Shown: positions 16,361 through 25,070, counted from the stretch's first letter. The stretch: DNA of 40,772 bases from Hymenobacter rubripertinctus (GCF_003583925.1 NZ_QYCN01000035.1:1-40772); one strand, 5' to 3'. Notes: a model not told the origin generated them from the letters alone. Program-made: numbers and translations.

Positions 16361-16449
16361 TCAACTACCTACTTAGTTTTATCGAGCCATGCAATCAACT
16401 ACTTACTTAGTTCTATTACTTTCCCCAATCAACTACTTACTTAGTTTTA
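16361..16449. repeat. Three direct repeats with exact 34-bp period
   Basis: The 21-bp unit beginning TCAACTACTTACTTAGTT recurs at 16361, 16395 and 16429 with at most two changes, separated by unrelated 13-bp spacers. The exact spacing suggests binding sites for a plasmid protein. It is too short and has too few units to be a CRISPR array. Confidence 0.8.
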
Positions 16450-17021
16450 ATGAGTGGGTTAGACTATCATGCTCTTATTTTTCCGGGTTTGCTCCTTTAC
16501 CGACGTAGAAAAAGTTACTGATCAGTAAGGAAATAGATGCCGACTCTTCCTCTCTTCTCTTAGGCTTATCGACCATCCTCGGCTACCCCCTACCGCAACT
16601 AATGCTACCGGGTCTGTACACCCAACCTCTGTCGTAAAAACGATCCTTCTGCTACCCTCTTTTTCTCGTACCCAGACACGTCCGTCTTCGAACCCAGCGC
16701 CGAAAGTTCTGTCGTGGCCTCCTCGATTTCAAGGAAAAGAAAGTCACGAAAATCAGTCGAACCAATCTACTGATTGTTCGAGGACGTGAAGATTTTGTTT
16801 CGGCCGGCTTGTGTAGACAGGGGCACTCAAGGTGACTAAATTTCTTCCAATGCGCTCGTACGCTGAGCCCTCAATAAGCAACCGGCTTGCTGCAAGAAGA
16901 CAGGTAAGCTGGCTCACTTAAAGCAACTGGAGAACCTGAGCAAACTCACTTTATCCCTCGCCCTATTTGACTTACTACTCGCCATTTTTTATACCCACCG
17001 GCTCCTCTACTCCCTCAGCTA

Positions 17022-17068
17022 AAGTAGCAGCCGACTTCTCTAGAAGAAAAGTTGGCTACTGCTTTTTC
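17022..17068. terminator. Long hairpin, probable terminator
   Basis: Arms 17022-17038 and 17050-17066 pair over 17 positions with three mismatches or G-T wobbles around an 11-nt loop, and the right arm runs into TTTTT. It may terminate a plus-strand transcript from the non-coding region. Confidence 0.5.
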
Positions 17069-17559
17069 AGCTAGCTGCTTCCGACAATGTACAGCATACC
17101 ATCAGCGTATTGTTACGACTGGTGGTACTTGGCTGAACTTCCTCTGAGCCTTTGCTGCTCCCTTGTTTTTACCTCACTCGCTGCTCAATTTTTCCCACCT
17201 GGCATGATAGAGTGCAGGCCGTATGCTCTCGTGGTCGACTCCCATTGTCGGCGCATCACTTGTTCATTTCTATCAGACTAGTACCCGACTTATTCCGCGC
17301 GCTTTGCATAGCACGTGGACCAACTGAGCAGCAAAGGCCCATCCCGATTACCCTTGCTCATCTGCTTTCTTCTAGTAGCTGCCGAGCCTTGCTATGGTGC
17401 GTGAGTTCATTGCGCTTATCAGTAGACAGGTCGAATGATTGGCGCACTGCCCCGATGCTTTTTACGGGCTTGGGTGTTTGCTCAATGTGCGTTTCTCAAG
17501 TACTAAAATCCCTCCCTGACTGCTGCTGCTTATTCAAGTAAAGTCCGTCTCTGCGCTGG

Positions 17560-17850
17560 TTACTTCTCCCATTCAGTGGGAATGGTGGCGGAGTGCAGTT
17601 TGCTCAACTCTCGTCGCAGCGCCTCATTTACGACTGTACTCTTTGCATCCCCCGCGTGATAGGCCACCCGTTCGACCAGCAGAATCACGTCTGGGTCGAG
17701 CGTGTAAAGCACCGGCTTCTTTTTGTTTGTGCTTTTTTTTGTGCGCCGTGATTTTTTCGTCCTGCTCTTTCCTTCCTGCACGTCTCGGACCGGCTTCATC
17801 ACGGGTTGCGTTATCGGCTGCTGACACACTACTATTGGCTTCATTTCCAT
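17560..17850 (-). CDS. Small RHH-like plasmid protein, 96 aa
   Basis: A very basic central stretch (KSRTKKSRRTKKSTNKKK) is followed by VLYTLDPDVILLVERVAYHAGDAKSTVVNEALRREL. The latter has the strand-helix-helix pattern of a ribbon-helix-helix (CopG/ParB-like) DNA-binding domain. There is no ParA beside it. It may regulate the non-coding region or the mobilization genes. Family assignment is by pattern only. Confidence 0.6.
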   Translation of the reverse strand: MEMKPIVVCQQPITQPVMKPVRDVQEGKSRTKKSRRTKKSTNKKKPVLYTLDPDVILLVERVAYHAGDAKSTVVNEALRRELSKLHSATIPTEWEK

Positions 17851-18027
17851 TGTTTCATTTGTTTCATTCTTACGCGTCTATAGCACAGCATGCCTTAGCG
17901 CTTCGTTATTCCGCATGCTCCCTTGTTAAACGAAACGACGAGAGATTAAACGTCTCTAGTCGTTTTGCCAACTACTCTATGCATTGCGTCTGTGGCTGCT
18001 AAAAACAGCGGAGTAAGAATCCATCAC

Positions 18028-18315
18028 TCAGGTGAGCAATAATAGCCCGTCCATGAGCGGAATGATACCAAGTAATCCCATCAGCCCTAACCAGGCCCAA
18101 CGCATCAGCCGAGAACGAAACAGACGGGCTAGGCCTAGCAGCGTACCCATCATCACGAGGGCCCGAACAGTATCCGGCAGGGGGTTAGCCGAGTAGGTGA
18201 GGTAAGCACCCATGAATCCAATAATGCTGGCCACGACCAAGTAATTGGTCGTGAGTGGTCCCCCAAACAGGGATTCGGCCAATGTCGCTGAGTTGAGTAA
18301 TCGATGCTTACACAT
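18028..18315 (-). CDS. Small membrane protein, 95 aa
   Basis: Three hydrophobic segments are visible: NYLVVASIIGFMGAYLTYSA, ALVMMGTLLGLARLF, and WAWLGLMGLLGIIPLMDGLL. The ATG at 18315 is preferred to a TTG two codons upstream. There is no recognised family. The composition resembles small integral membrane proteins of unknown role on Bacteroidota plasmids. Confidence 0.55.
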   Translation of the reverse strand: MCKHRLLNSATLAESLFGGPLTTNYLVVASIIGFMGAYLTYSANPLPDTVRALVMMGTLLGLARLFRSRLMRWAWLGLMGLLGIIPLMDGLLLLT

Positions 18316-18535
18316 GCGCAAGTCTTTCTGGGAAGTGAAGCAAGATGATTGGTACTACTGTGTACTATGCTCTACTCCACCAGCAGTTGCTGTTTCGGTA
18401 TCTGCTGGCAGGAAATTAGGTTTGCCTGCTGTGGCTGCACGTAACAGGCAAGGGGATATCCATAAGGCTCAGGATTATCCCGTACTGGCCCCTTCTACCG
18501 CCATACGTCGCCTCTGTTGAGATTTGAGCAGCGGG

Positions 18536-19123
18536 TTACTGCTCGTTGTCCGCTTTCAGTTTGGCTTGCTCTCGGGCGGCCATCTCGGCTTCGAGCGGCT
18601 TGCTGATAATATCGAGTTGCCCCAACCGCCCGAACGCCACGGCGCGCTCCGAGTACACGGCCCGCGCATGCTGGCCTTCCCAAAACGTCGTCGAGCCCTC
18701 CACTAGGCCAGGGCCCAGCAGGTAGTCTACTTCAGCGCGCAGCGTCGGCCCGTCGCCCAGAGCCCGGAAGCTACTGAATTTGCCGTCCAGGAAATAGTAG
18801 TACTGCTCCGGCACTTCCCGACTGTGCTTAGCGAACCAGCCCTTCTCCTGGGCCGGAACAGCGGGGTAGAAACGCGTCATCACTTGCGGGTTGGCGGGCC
18901 CCGCCTCCATCTGGGAAAAGCTAGTCAGCGGGTCGCCAAGCATGTGGCCGGAGATGCCGTTGAGCGAATCAATCTTGCCACCGAAAGGATACTGCTGCGC
19001 TTGTTTGGCAGCTTGTTCCGCGCCGCGTTCAGTCGTTGGGGCGCTAGAATCGGAGCAGCTGCTCAGCAGCAGAGTGGTCGCCGTTACTAGCGGCAGTACT
19101 AGCGTAGTGGTAGGGTTGAACAT
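18536..19123 (-). CDS. Predicted lipoprotein, 195 aa
   Basis: The start at 19123 gives a lipoprotein signal: MFNPTTTLVLPLVTATTLLLSSC, with Cys at about residue 23 as the lipidation site after LLSS. The mature part (YPFGGKIDSLNGISGHMLGD, FYPAVPAQEKGWF, YYYFLDGKFSSFRAL) is globular and of unknown family. The frame extends upstream to 19174 but that would bury the signal. It is probably anchored in the inner or outer membrane facing the periplasm. Confidence 0.65.
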   Translation of the reverse strand: MFNPTTTLVLPLVTATTLLLSSCSDSSAPTTERGAEQAAKQAQQYPFGGKIDSLNGISGHMLGDPLTSFSQMEAGPANPQVMTRFYPAVPAQEKGWFAKHSREVPEQYYYFLDGKFSSFRALGDGPTLRAEVDYLLGPGLVEGSTTFWEGQHARAVYSERAVAFGRLGQLDIISKPLEAEMAAREQAKLKADNEQ

Positions 19124-19215
19124 ACGGGTAGGGAAGCAGCAGAAACGGAGAGGAAAACGTGCGGTAAGTGCCATTAGGAGGTTCTACCAGCCGCACCTTT
19201 GACAGCTGACAGGCC

Positions 19216-20313
19216 TTATTGGCGGGCATCTTTGGGATAGAAACTACTGGCCTTAATTTTCTGCCAGTGCAGGGCGAAGAGGCGTTCATTCACGGTCGCG
19301 CCGCCAGGTACCTGGTTGGGGTGCTGGGCGTAATTGTCTGCCTCGCCGAAGGCCTGCAGCACCTCCGTCACGACCCCGTTGCCGATAGCCAGCTTGAGGA
19401 TTAAGCCGCGGGTATCCGGGCCATACGCCGACGGGTTTTGCTCCAGTTCTGCTAGGGCAGCTATGGCCTGCTGGGTGTACTCGGCCTGGCGGCGGGCCAA
19501 ATAGCGCGCGCGGTGGTTATAAACCGGTGGGTCGATCATCGGGAGTTCTGGAGCCATGGCCAAGCGTTGGGTGAGTTGGGTCAGATCAGCGTAGTCTAGC
19601 TCCACCACTTGGCCTTCGATCCACAAATCGGGGTGTAGCGCATCGAGTTCGGTGGCCCAACGCGGCAAAGGCAAGGGGGGAAAGTGGTCCTTCAGTTCCT
19701 GTTGCAGGCTGGCCACGGCCAGCGCTTTTTGCTGGAACGTCGCCTCGCAGTAGGGTACCCGTACGGCTAAGTCTTCGGGGAAATCGACTGTACTCGGTCC
19801 TGACGTAGCGTACCCAACGCGGGAGATAGTGGCCTTGGAGGCCTGAGGCCCCTGATGACTTGGCGATGCGACGGCCCCTGTGGCGGCTACGGAGGCCAAC
19901 GTTTCTGCTGTTACGCTCTCGGTAGCCGGTTGAGCAGCGTTGGCGGGTTTTGTTCGCCGCTGACGGAGGCTAGGCTTGCGGCCAATCTGGTGCGGCGTGG
20001 CGGCAGCCTGTCGGCTTACCTGTAAGGCCACGTCGATCAGTAATTGCGCGGGCGGGATGGTGAGTAATTGCGCCAAGCCCACTAAGCTGTTCATGGCCAA
20101 TAGTTCGGGCCGGTCGAGCACTAGTTTGAGCGTGGCGGCCGACACGTGTGTTGCCCGCGCAAGTTCGCGCACCTGTAAGCCTCGATTGCCGTCCGGACGC
20201 ACGTACGCCTCGATGTGTTGGCGCAAAGTGCGGCCAGAAGTCTTAGGCAGGCGCATCGGAGAGCCACTTACACTTGAATGTTTGTCTTTGTCTGAAGTTG
20301 GTTTCGAACTCAT
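19216..20313 (-). CDS. HTH-containing plasmid protein, 365 aa
   Basis: An N-terminal HTH region (LQVRELARATHVSAATLKLVLDRPEL, then NSLVGLAQLLTIPPAQLLIDVAL) looks like an XRE-type DNA-binding domain. A long disordered Ala/Thr/Pro-rich linker follows, then a C-terminal helical domain (LARRQAEYTQQAIAALAELEQ) of unknown family. It is divergent from a small XRE gene across 150 bp of AT-rich DNA with inverted repeats, so it probably regulates that region. A role in partition or copy control is possible but unproven. Confidence 0.6.
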   Translation of the reverse strand: MSSKPTSDKDKHSSVSGSPMRLPKTSGRTLRQHIEAYVRPDGNRGLQVRELARATHVSAATLKLVLDRPELLAMNSLVGLAQLLTIPPAQLLIDVALQVSRQAAATPHQIGRKPSLRQRRTKPANAAQPATESVTAETLASVAATGAVASPSHQGPQASKATISRVGYATSGPSTVDFPEDLAVRVPYCEATFQQKALAVASLQQELKDHFPPLPLPRWATELDALHPDLWIEGQVVELDYADLTQLTQRLAMAPELPMIDPPVYNHRARYLARRQAEYTQQAIAALAELEQNPSAYGPDTRGLILKLAIGNGVVTEVLQAFGEADNYAQHPNQVPGGATVNERLFALHWQKIKASSFYPKDARQ

Positions 20314-20463
20314 GTTTTGAATATTTTATTGCATCTATATCTAAACACGCTACTTTGTAGCAATACAAGAAACGATACCTCAAACATACTATAATATGTT
20401 TAAAATAACGTGTTTATTATAAGAGGTAATCAGCGCCACATAATTCCCTCACTTTCGTCTGTT
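20314..20463. promoter_or_regulatory. Divergent operator region with nested inverted repeats
   Basis: This AT-rich gap between two divergent HTH genes holds AAACATA...TATGTTT (20382-20388 and 20395-20401) and a wider pair TAAACACG...CGTGTTTA (20342-20349 and 20409-20416). A TACTTTG inside GCTACTTTGTAGC could be a Bacteroidetes -7 element. These are candidate operators for either neighbour. Confidence 0.5.
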
Positions 20464-20697
20464 ATGACGGAGGCGGAAATATTACCAGATCCTCGCCTAA
20501 AGCTTGTTGGATATAAGCTGCGGCAGTTGCGCATCAAAAAAGGCTATTCTTCTTACGAAGCCTTTGCCTTCGACCATGACCTGCCTCGGGTAGGCTATGG
20601 TCGTCACGAGCAAGGACATAACCTGACGCTGAAGAGCTTGCTGCGTTTGCTTGACATACACCAGGCCTCTTTAGCAGATTTCTTCACTGATATATGA
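20464..20697 (+). CDS. Small XRE-like HTH protein, 77 aa
   Basis: A compact HTH protein: LKLVGYKLRQLRIKKGYSS, YEAFAFDHDLPRVGYGRHEQ, LTLKSLLRLLDIHQASLADFF. The order matches a lambda-repressor-like domain of five helices with nothing added. The ATG at 20464 is preferred to an upstream in-frame ATG at 20410 that overlaps the operator region. Probably an autoregulated repressor. Confidence 0.75.
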   Translation: MTEAEILPDPRLKLVGYKLRQLRIKKGYSSYEAFAFDHDLPRVGYGRHEQGHNLTLKSLLRLLDIHQASLADFFTDI

Positions 20698-20726
20698 GTA
20701 GATCTTGCACTAAGCACCCCAGCTAG

Positions 20727-21572
20727 AGGCTGTTATGCACTGGTAGCGTAATTTGGGGCATGGCACAGCAAAGAGCATACCCCAGCGACGTAACGGATGG
20801 CGAATGGATGTTTGTAGCGCCCTATTTGGCCCTGGTGCGCGAAGACGCTCCGCAACGCGAGCACGCGCTCCGCGACGTGTTCAACGCCCTGCGCTACCTA
20901 GTCAAGACCGGCTGCGGCTGGCGCTACCTGCCCCACGACCTGCCGCCCTGGTCGGCAGTCTATCAGCAGTGGGCCCGCTGGCGTGATAATCGGTGTTTTG
21001 AGCACATGATGGCTGATTTGCGCGAACTGGCACGCGTGCTGGCCGGCCGTGAGGCCGAGCCCACGGCCGTGATTCTGGACTCGCGCACGGTGCAGAGCAC
21101 GCCCGAAAGCGGGGCCCGTGCCGGCTACGACGGGGCCAAGCGGCGCAAGGGCAGTAAGGTGCACGTGGCCGTCGACACGCTGGGCCACCTGCTGGCTGCC
21201 GTTGTCACGCCGGCCAACGAATCCGACCGCGGGCAGGTAGATGCGCTCTGCCAGCGGGTGCAGCAGGTCACGGGCCAGAAGGTAGAGGTGGCCTATGTCG
21301 ATCAGGGCTACACGGGCGAAGACGCCGCGTACGCCGCAGCCGTGCATGACATTGACCTACAGGTAATTGCTAAGCCAGCAGGGCAGACCGGCTTTGTGCT
21401 GCTGCCCCGCCGCTGGGTGGTTGAGCGCAGCTTCGGCTGGGCCGCTCGTTTCCGCCGTCTGGCCCGCGACTACGAACGCCTGGCCCTGACCATGCAGCAA
21501 TTTCACTTCCTGGCCTTTGCGACACTCTTGCTGGCAAAAGGCGTTTTCCGAGCTACTAGTCCATAACAGGCT
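20727..21572 (+). mobile_element. IS5-family insertion sequence with CTAG target duplication
   Basis: The ends read AGGCTGTTATGCACT and, in reverse complement from the right, AGCCTGTTATGGACT; 18 of the first 22 bases match. CTAG is present directly outside both ends (20723-20726 and 21573-21576), a 4-bp target duplication typical of the group. The element is 846 bp with one intact transposase, so it looks recent. Confidence 0.9.
20760..21566 (+). CDS. IS5-family transposase, 268 aa
   Basis: A single-ORF DDE transposase. The N-terminus has DGEWMFVAPYL and ALRYLVKTGCGWRYLPHDLP (the DUF4096-like domain). The core has AVILDSRTVQSTPESG (Asp), VAYVDQGYTGE (Asp) and RRWVVERSFGWAARFRRL (Glu). It appears full length and intact. 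Confidence 0.95.
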   Translation: MAQQRAYPSDVTDGEWMFVAPYLALVREDAPQREHALRDVFNALRYLVKTGCGWRYLPHDLPPWSAVYQQWARWRDNRCFEHMMADLRELARVLAGREAEPTAVILDSRTVQSTPESGARAGYDGAKRRKGSKVHVAVDTLGHLLAAVVTPANESDRGQVDALCQRVQQVTGQKVEVAYVDQGYTGEDAAYAAAVHDIDLQVIAKPAGQTGFVLLPRRWVVERSFGWAARFRRLARDYERLALTMQQFHFLAFATLLLAKGVFRATSP

Positions 21573-21695
21573 CTAGAGGCAACAAATATGATTGCCCTGA
21601 GAGTTGGTAATTGAGATGTCTAATTACCAATTGAACTTGGTGCGTAGTATCGGGTAGCACTGTGATATCTGTAGTAATGAGGATTTACCTTCAAT

Positions 21696-22705
21696 TAGGT
21701 GTATAGTCCCAAAGTGTGCTGGTGTATTTTCCGGGCTGGAATTTCGGACACACTTATGGGACAAATACTCCACGGCAGCGCCCGCACAACTCAGGCAGTA
21801 CGGCGCGCTATCCAACACAGCCAGGAAAGCCTACAAAGCCTAGCCACGCGCTATAGCATCAATCCGAAAACGGTGGCTAAGTGGCGTAAGCGCCCCGACG
21901 TGCGGGATGCACGCATGGGTCCTGAACCAGTTTCGACAGTGCTTAGCGCTGAGCAGGAAGCTATTGTCGTGGCCTTTCGACGGCACACCTTGCTGGCACT
22001 CGATGATTGCCTCTACGCGCTGCAAGCCACGATTCCACACCTGTCCCGCTCCGCGCTCCATCGCTGCTTTCAGCGCCATGGCATCAGCCGCTTGCCCCTG
22101 AACGAAGACGGGCAGAGTCTACCAAAAAAGAAATTTAAAGACTATCCCATCGGCTACCTGCACGTTGATTTTGCCGAAGTGCAGACGGAGGAAGGTAAGC
22201 AATACCTGTTTGTGGCGATTGACCGCACCAGCAAAGTGGCGTTTGCCGAGCTGCATCCGCGCGCTAAACGGGTCGTGGCGGCCGAGTTTCTGCGGCGCGT
22301 GCTCGATAAGTTGCCGTACAAAGTACATAAGGTGTTGACCGATAATGGCGTGCAGTTCACGGCGCAAGCGCATCAGTTCCTACCAGGCGGACACAGCTTT
22401 GACCGCGTTTGCCGCCAATACGGCGTGGAGCATCGCCTCACTAAACCAGCGCATCCGTGGACTAACGGACAGGTCGAGCGCATGAACCGAACGATTAAAG
22501 AAGCTACGGTCAAGCGCTTTCACTACCAGAGTACCGACGAACTTAACGAGCACCTGCAAGCCTTTTTACTGGCTTATAACCACGCCAAGCGTCTGAAGAC
22601 CCTACGTGGGCTCACCCCGCACGAGTTTGTGTGTGCCCAGTGGCAAAAGAACCCCGCTATCTTTACCCGTGACCCGACCCACCTTACACTGGGACTATAC
22701 ACCTA
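21696..22705 (+). mobile_element. IS481-family insertion sequence
   Basis: Terminal inverted repeats begin TAGGTGTATAGTCCCA on the left and the same on the right read in reverse. The element carries one transposase gene. I see no clear target duplication. Confidence 0.8.
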
Positions 22706-22706
22706 G
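21756..22706 (+). CDS. IS481-family transposase, 316 aa
   Basis: An N-terminal HTH (SLQSLATRYSINPKTVAKWRKR) is followed by an rve integrase core: GYLHVDFAEVQ (Asp), VLTDNGVQF (Asp) and NGQVERMNRTIKEAT (Glu). The ATG at 21756 is chosen because the upstream in-frame ATG at 21699 begins at the inverted repeat itself. The TAG stop sits on the last bases of the right end, so the gene is packed to the edge of the element. Confidence 0.9.
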   Translation: MGQILHGSARTTQAVRRAIQHSQESLQSLATRYSINPKTVAKWRKRPDVRDARMGPEPVSTVLSAEQEAIVVAFRRHTLLALDDCLYALQATIPHLSRSALHRCFQRHGISRLPLNEDGQSLPKKKFKDYPIGYLHVDFAEVQTEEGKQYLFVAIDRTSKVAFAELHPRAKRVVAAEFLRRVLDKLPYKVHKVLTDNGVQFTAQAHQFLPGGHSFDRVCRQYGVEHRLTKPAHPWTNGQVERMNRTIKEATVKRFHYQSTDELNEHLQAFLLAYNHAKRLKTLRGLTPHEFVCAQWQKNPAIFTRDPTHLTLGLYT

Positions 22707-22856
22707 GATTCTAGGAGCGAGGCCTCACTGTAGCGCAGCTTAATGCAAACAGTTGGGCTCAGCATAAAAGATTATGCTGTGTTCTGAATCATGTAGGTCT
22801 TGACGTGTAAATCCGCCTTCTTGAGATAGGAACCCTCATTACTCTCAATTATCGAA

Positions 22857-22876
22857 CGGCATTTCCTTCCATAGTT
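22857..22876 (-). repeat. Single inverted iteron
   Basis: Read on the minus strand this is AACTATGGAAGGAAATGCCG, which differs from the rep-proximal iteron core at one base. It is the only iteron in the opposite orientation. Confidence 0.7.
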
Positions 22877-22960
22877 AGATGACCCTATTCGGCAAATTGG
22901 CTTGTCTGACATTGCACTCTGTACAGTTAACCCATTTTGGTAGAGTCTTTTACTTTGAAC

Positions 22961-23049
22961 TATGGAAGAGAATGCCGGTACTATACGGACTGAACTATGG
23001 AAGAGAATGCCGGTGCTACGTACTCCAAACTATGGAAGAGAATGCCGGT
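22961..23049 (+). repeat. Distal iteron array, 3 copies at 35-bp spacing
   Basis: TATGGAAGAGAATGCCGGT is found at 22961, 22996 and 23031, always preceded by AAC. All three carry GAG where the proximal copies have GGG. The sequence between them varies. Confidence 0.9.
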
Positions 23050-23354
23050 GGTGTCTATTGAAATATATGTATGTACATGAATCGGCTACTTTTAATGGCT
23101 TCGTGTTTAGCAGCCCTGCTGGACGATTGCAACCCTTTATGACCGTAGGTACCTGTTGGGGCGTGAAAGTCCTGGAGAGCAAGGATTTCGACCATTTTCA
23201 GCCATGTCAAAGCATTTACCTCCCGTGGACACTTTTGAAAAAAAGAAATAAATTAAAAATCCGAAATCCTTCTTCGGTTTCTTCTTTCTCTTCTTTACTC
23301 TTCTATTCTTAGCAGCCCATAACTCATTGATAAACAATAATTTATAAGTTTAAC

Positions 23355-23462
23355 TATGGAAGGGAATGCCGGTAAGTATGGAAGGGAATGCCGGTTAACT
23401 ATGGAAGGGAATGCCGGTAAGTATGGAAGGGAATGCCGGTAAGTATGGAAGGGAATGCCGGT
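23355..23462 (+). repeat. Proximal iteron array, 5 copies at 22-23-bp spacing
   Basis: TATGGAAGGGAATGCCGGT is found at 23355, 23377, 23400, 23422 and 23444, two helical turns apart, ending about 70 bp before the rep start. A degenerate sixth half-unit follows (CATGGAAAGAATTT). These are the likely Rep binding sites that drive initiation. Confidence 0.95.
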
Positions 23463-23530
23463 CAATCATGGAAAGAATTTAAAGTTATTCCATAATTCAT
23501 ATCTTCGGGCCTTAACTAACTCATTAGCTT

Positions 23531-24571
23531 ATGAATCTGACTAAGGCGGAGAACACTATTGTGTTTCAGCATAACCACCTTATCCGCACTCAGATGAAGA
23601 TGGGCCAGACTGAAGCGCGTGTCTTTGTCGAAGCTCTGAGATGTATTCATCAATCCAACGATGAACTTCCACCCATCCGAATTCACGTCGATGCTATCCT
23701 TCATGGTGAGCGTGGTGGTTCTGCGTATGCTAATCTAAAGCAGGCTTGTCGTGACCTGTTCGACAAGGAGCTAAACCTAGAGCCGGTTGAAGGAGGTAAC
23801 AAAAAGGGCTCATTTATTCTCACCCGTATCGTATCAGACATATCTCTGGATACTGGTACTGGATACGTCACCGGAAACTTTGCTCCGCTGATTAAGCCCT
23901 ATCTCTTACAGTTAACCAAGGCGGGCAATTTTACCAGCGCCGACATTGAAACTCTGCTGACTCTAAAGACGCCGAATGCCCAGCGGTTTTATTGGTTACT
24001 GAAGAGCTACCAATATGGAAAGCATGAGTATGAGCCAACGTTGGAATCGTTGAAGTATATCCTTTTCAATGACGAATTCATTTACCCGGTTTTCGCCGAT
24101 TTCAAGCGCTACGTTCTGGAGCCCATAATGAAGGAGTTTACTTCCAAAGAAGTCGGGTTCATGGTAGTATGGAATCCGATCAAGACGGGCCGAAAGGTTA
24201 CCAGTATTCATTTCGAAATTCCTAAAGCTGATACGCTTGTTGCTCGCCAGCTCTCCCTCGGGTTGAATCCGGAGATCAAACCACCTACTAATACAGTAGT
24301 ACCTACCAGCAAGGATGCATCATCCACGGATAAGGCTGCTACAATCCTGAATTCGTTGCGAAAGAAGTGGGATTTTGCTTCGTGGCAACTCGCGATAGTG
24401 AAGAATGCTATCGGTGCTGATGAGGTAAAGTATACTAAGCTTCGCGATACAATGTCTGCCGTAAATGCTGATTGGGACAAGTTAGAGAACCCACCAGCCG
24501 TCCTTTGGGCCAGATTGAAGAAAGAGTTTACTCAGGTCAAAAAGGCTTGTGATGCTTACGATAAGGCATAA
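23531..24571 (+). CDS. rep: Plasmid replication initiator, Rep_3 family, 346 aa
   Basis: The protein has two winged-helix halves typical of Rep_3/RepB initiators. The first runs from NTIVFQHNHLIRTQMKMGQTEARVF to FILTRIVSDISLD. The second contains LLTLKTPNAQRFYWLLKSYQYG and LESLKYILFNDEFIYPVFADFKRYVLEPIMKEF. The C-terminal ~100 residues are a helical extension. It should bind the iterons upstream as a monomer to open the origin and as a dimer to repress its own promoter; this is known for the family and inferred here. Length is normal. Confidence 0.92.
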   Translation: MNLTKAENTIVFQHNHLIRTQMKMGQTEARVFVEALRCIHQSNDELPPIRIHVDAILHGERGGSAYANLKQACRDLFDKELNLEPVEGGNKKGSFILTRIVSDISLDTGTGYVTGNFAPLIKPYLLQLTKAGNFTSADIETLLTLKTPNAQRFYWLLKSYQYGKHEYEPTLESLKYILFNDEFIYPVFADFKRYVLEPIMKEFTSKEVGFMVVWNPIKTGRKVTSIHFEIPKADTLVARQLSLGLNPEIKPPTNTVVPTSKDASSTDKAATILNSLRKKWDFASWQLAIVKNAIGADEVKYTKLRDTMSAVNADWDKLENPPAVLWARLKKEFTQVKKACDAYDKA

Positions 24572-24707
24572 GCAGGGCTATTGTTAAAGAAGTAGCGTAC
24601 GTAATCTCTTCCGATCAACTCGTTGTACTAACGTCTATTTTGTAGCGTATCAAAACTAAGTGTGTTAATCCTAGATATGGGGTGGTTCAGTAAAAATGGA
24701 CAGTGAG

Positions 24708-24790
24708 CTAAGGTAGGGTGGTTTTCAGGTCTTGTTCAAATCCGATCAGGGCAGCCAGTCCTTCGAGCAGGGGCTTCTGGCCGCCGGCTG
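24708..24790 (-). pseudogene. 3' end fragment of a transposase with IS terminus
   Basis: The minus strand reads KPLLEGLAALIGFEQDLKTTLP then stop, followed by an IS-like end (GGTTCAGTAAAAATGGACAG at 24683). Only about 28 codons survive, cut off where the next fragment begins. Confidence 0.5.
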
Positions 24791-24794
24791 CTAG

Positions 24795-25049
24795 ATCAGC
24801 AGTGACGGTCGCGGTCGGGCCACCGACAATGCCTTTATTGAACGCCTCTGGTGCCCGGTCAAGTGGGAATGTGTTTATCTAAGCCCCGCCACCGATGGCC
24901 AACAGCTCTACTAACAATTACAAGTCTATTTCACCTATTACAATCACTACCGCCCCCACCAGTCGCTACAGAGCCAAACCCCAGCCCAAGTCTTCGCCCA
25001 AACGCCTACTTTCAATACCGCATCTATTTTCTTAACAGAACCCACTTAA
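24795..25049 (+). pseudogene. IS3-type transposase C-terminal fragment
   Basis: The frame reads SSDGRGRATDNAFIERLW (with the DDE Glu), then VKWECVYL and FTYYNHYRPHQSLQSQTPAQ, the unmistakable end of an IS3/IS407-type OrfB. It has an in-frame TAA at 24912 and no N-terminal half, so it is dead. It abuts the minus-strand fragment, showing that two ISs collided here. Confidence 0.8.
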
Positions 25050-25070
25050 ACCGTCCGGTTTTTGGATAAT

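Larger units (their letters stand above)
15770..17559. other. 1.8-kb non-coding plasmid region (oriT/copy-control candidate)
   Basis: No credible gene on either strand; the few open frames are Cys-rich and lack domain structure. The first ~230 bp are AT-rich, next to the mobilization operon. The region holds three 34-bp-period direct repeats (16361-16449), a perfect 14-bp palindrome TTACTGATCAGTAA (16515-16528), a hairpin with a one-base bulge at 16757-16781 and a long hairpin at 17022-17066. It may hold oriT, a partition or incompatibility site, or regulatory RNA. Confidence 0.6.
22707..23530. other. Replication origin region
   Basis: This 824-bp gap before the initiator gene has no credible gene. 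It contains one inverted iteron, three iterons at 35-bp spacing, an AT-rich stretch (about 23230-23350) and five iterons at 22-23-bp spacing next to rep. That is the layout of an iteron-controlled theta origin. Confidence 0.85.

Noticed and set aside
16005..16376. Possible 123-aa protein in the non-coding region
   Set aside because: Cys- and Pro-rich odd composition, overlaps the 34-bp repeats, no recognisable fold.
17152..17541. Possible 129-aa protein before the RHH-like gene
   Set aside because: Composition is unlike real proteins here (very Cys/Ser/Leu-rich) and no motif is visible.
22962..23312. Open frame through the distal iterons
   Set aside because: It encodes only repeated iteron sequence followed by low-complexity residues; no protein features.
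22961..23462. Regular repeats as a possible CRISPR array
   Set aside because: Units are short, spacing is 22 or 35 bp, spacers are tiny or absent, and they sit upstream of a Rep_3 initiator, so they are iterons.
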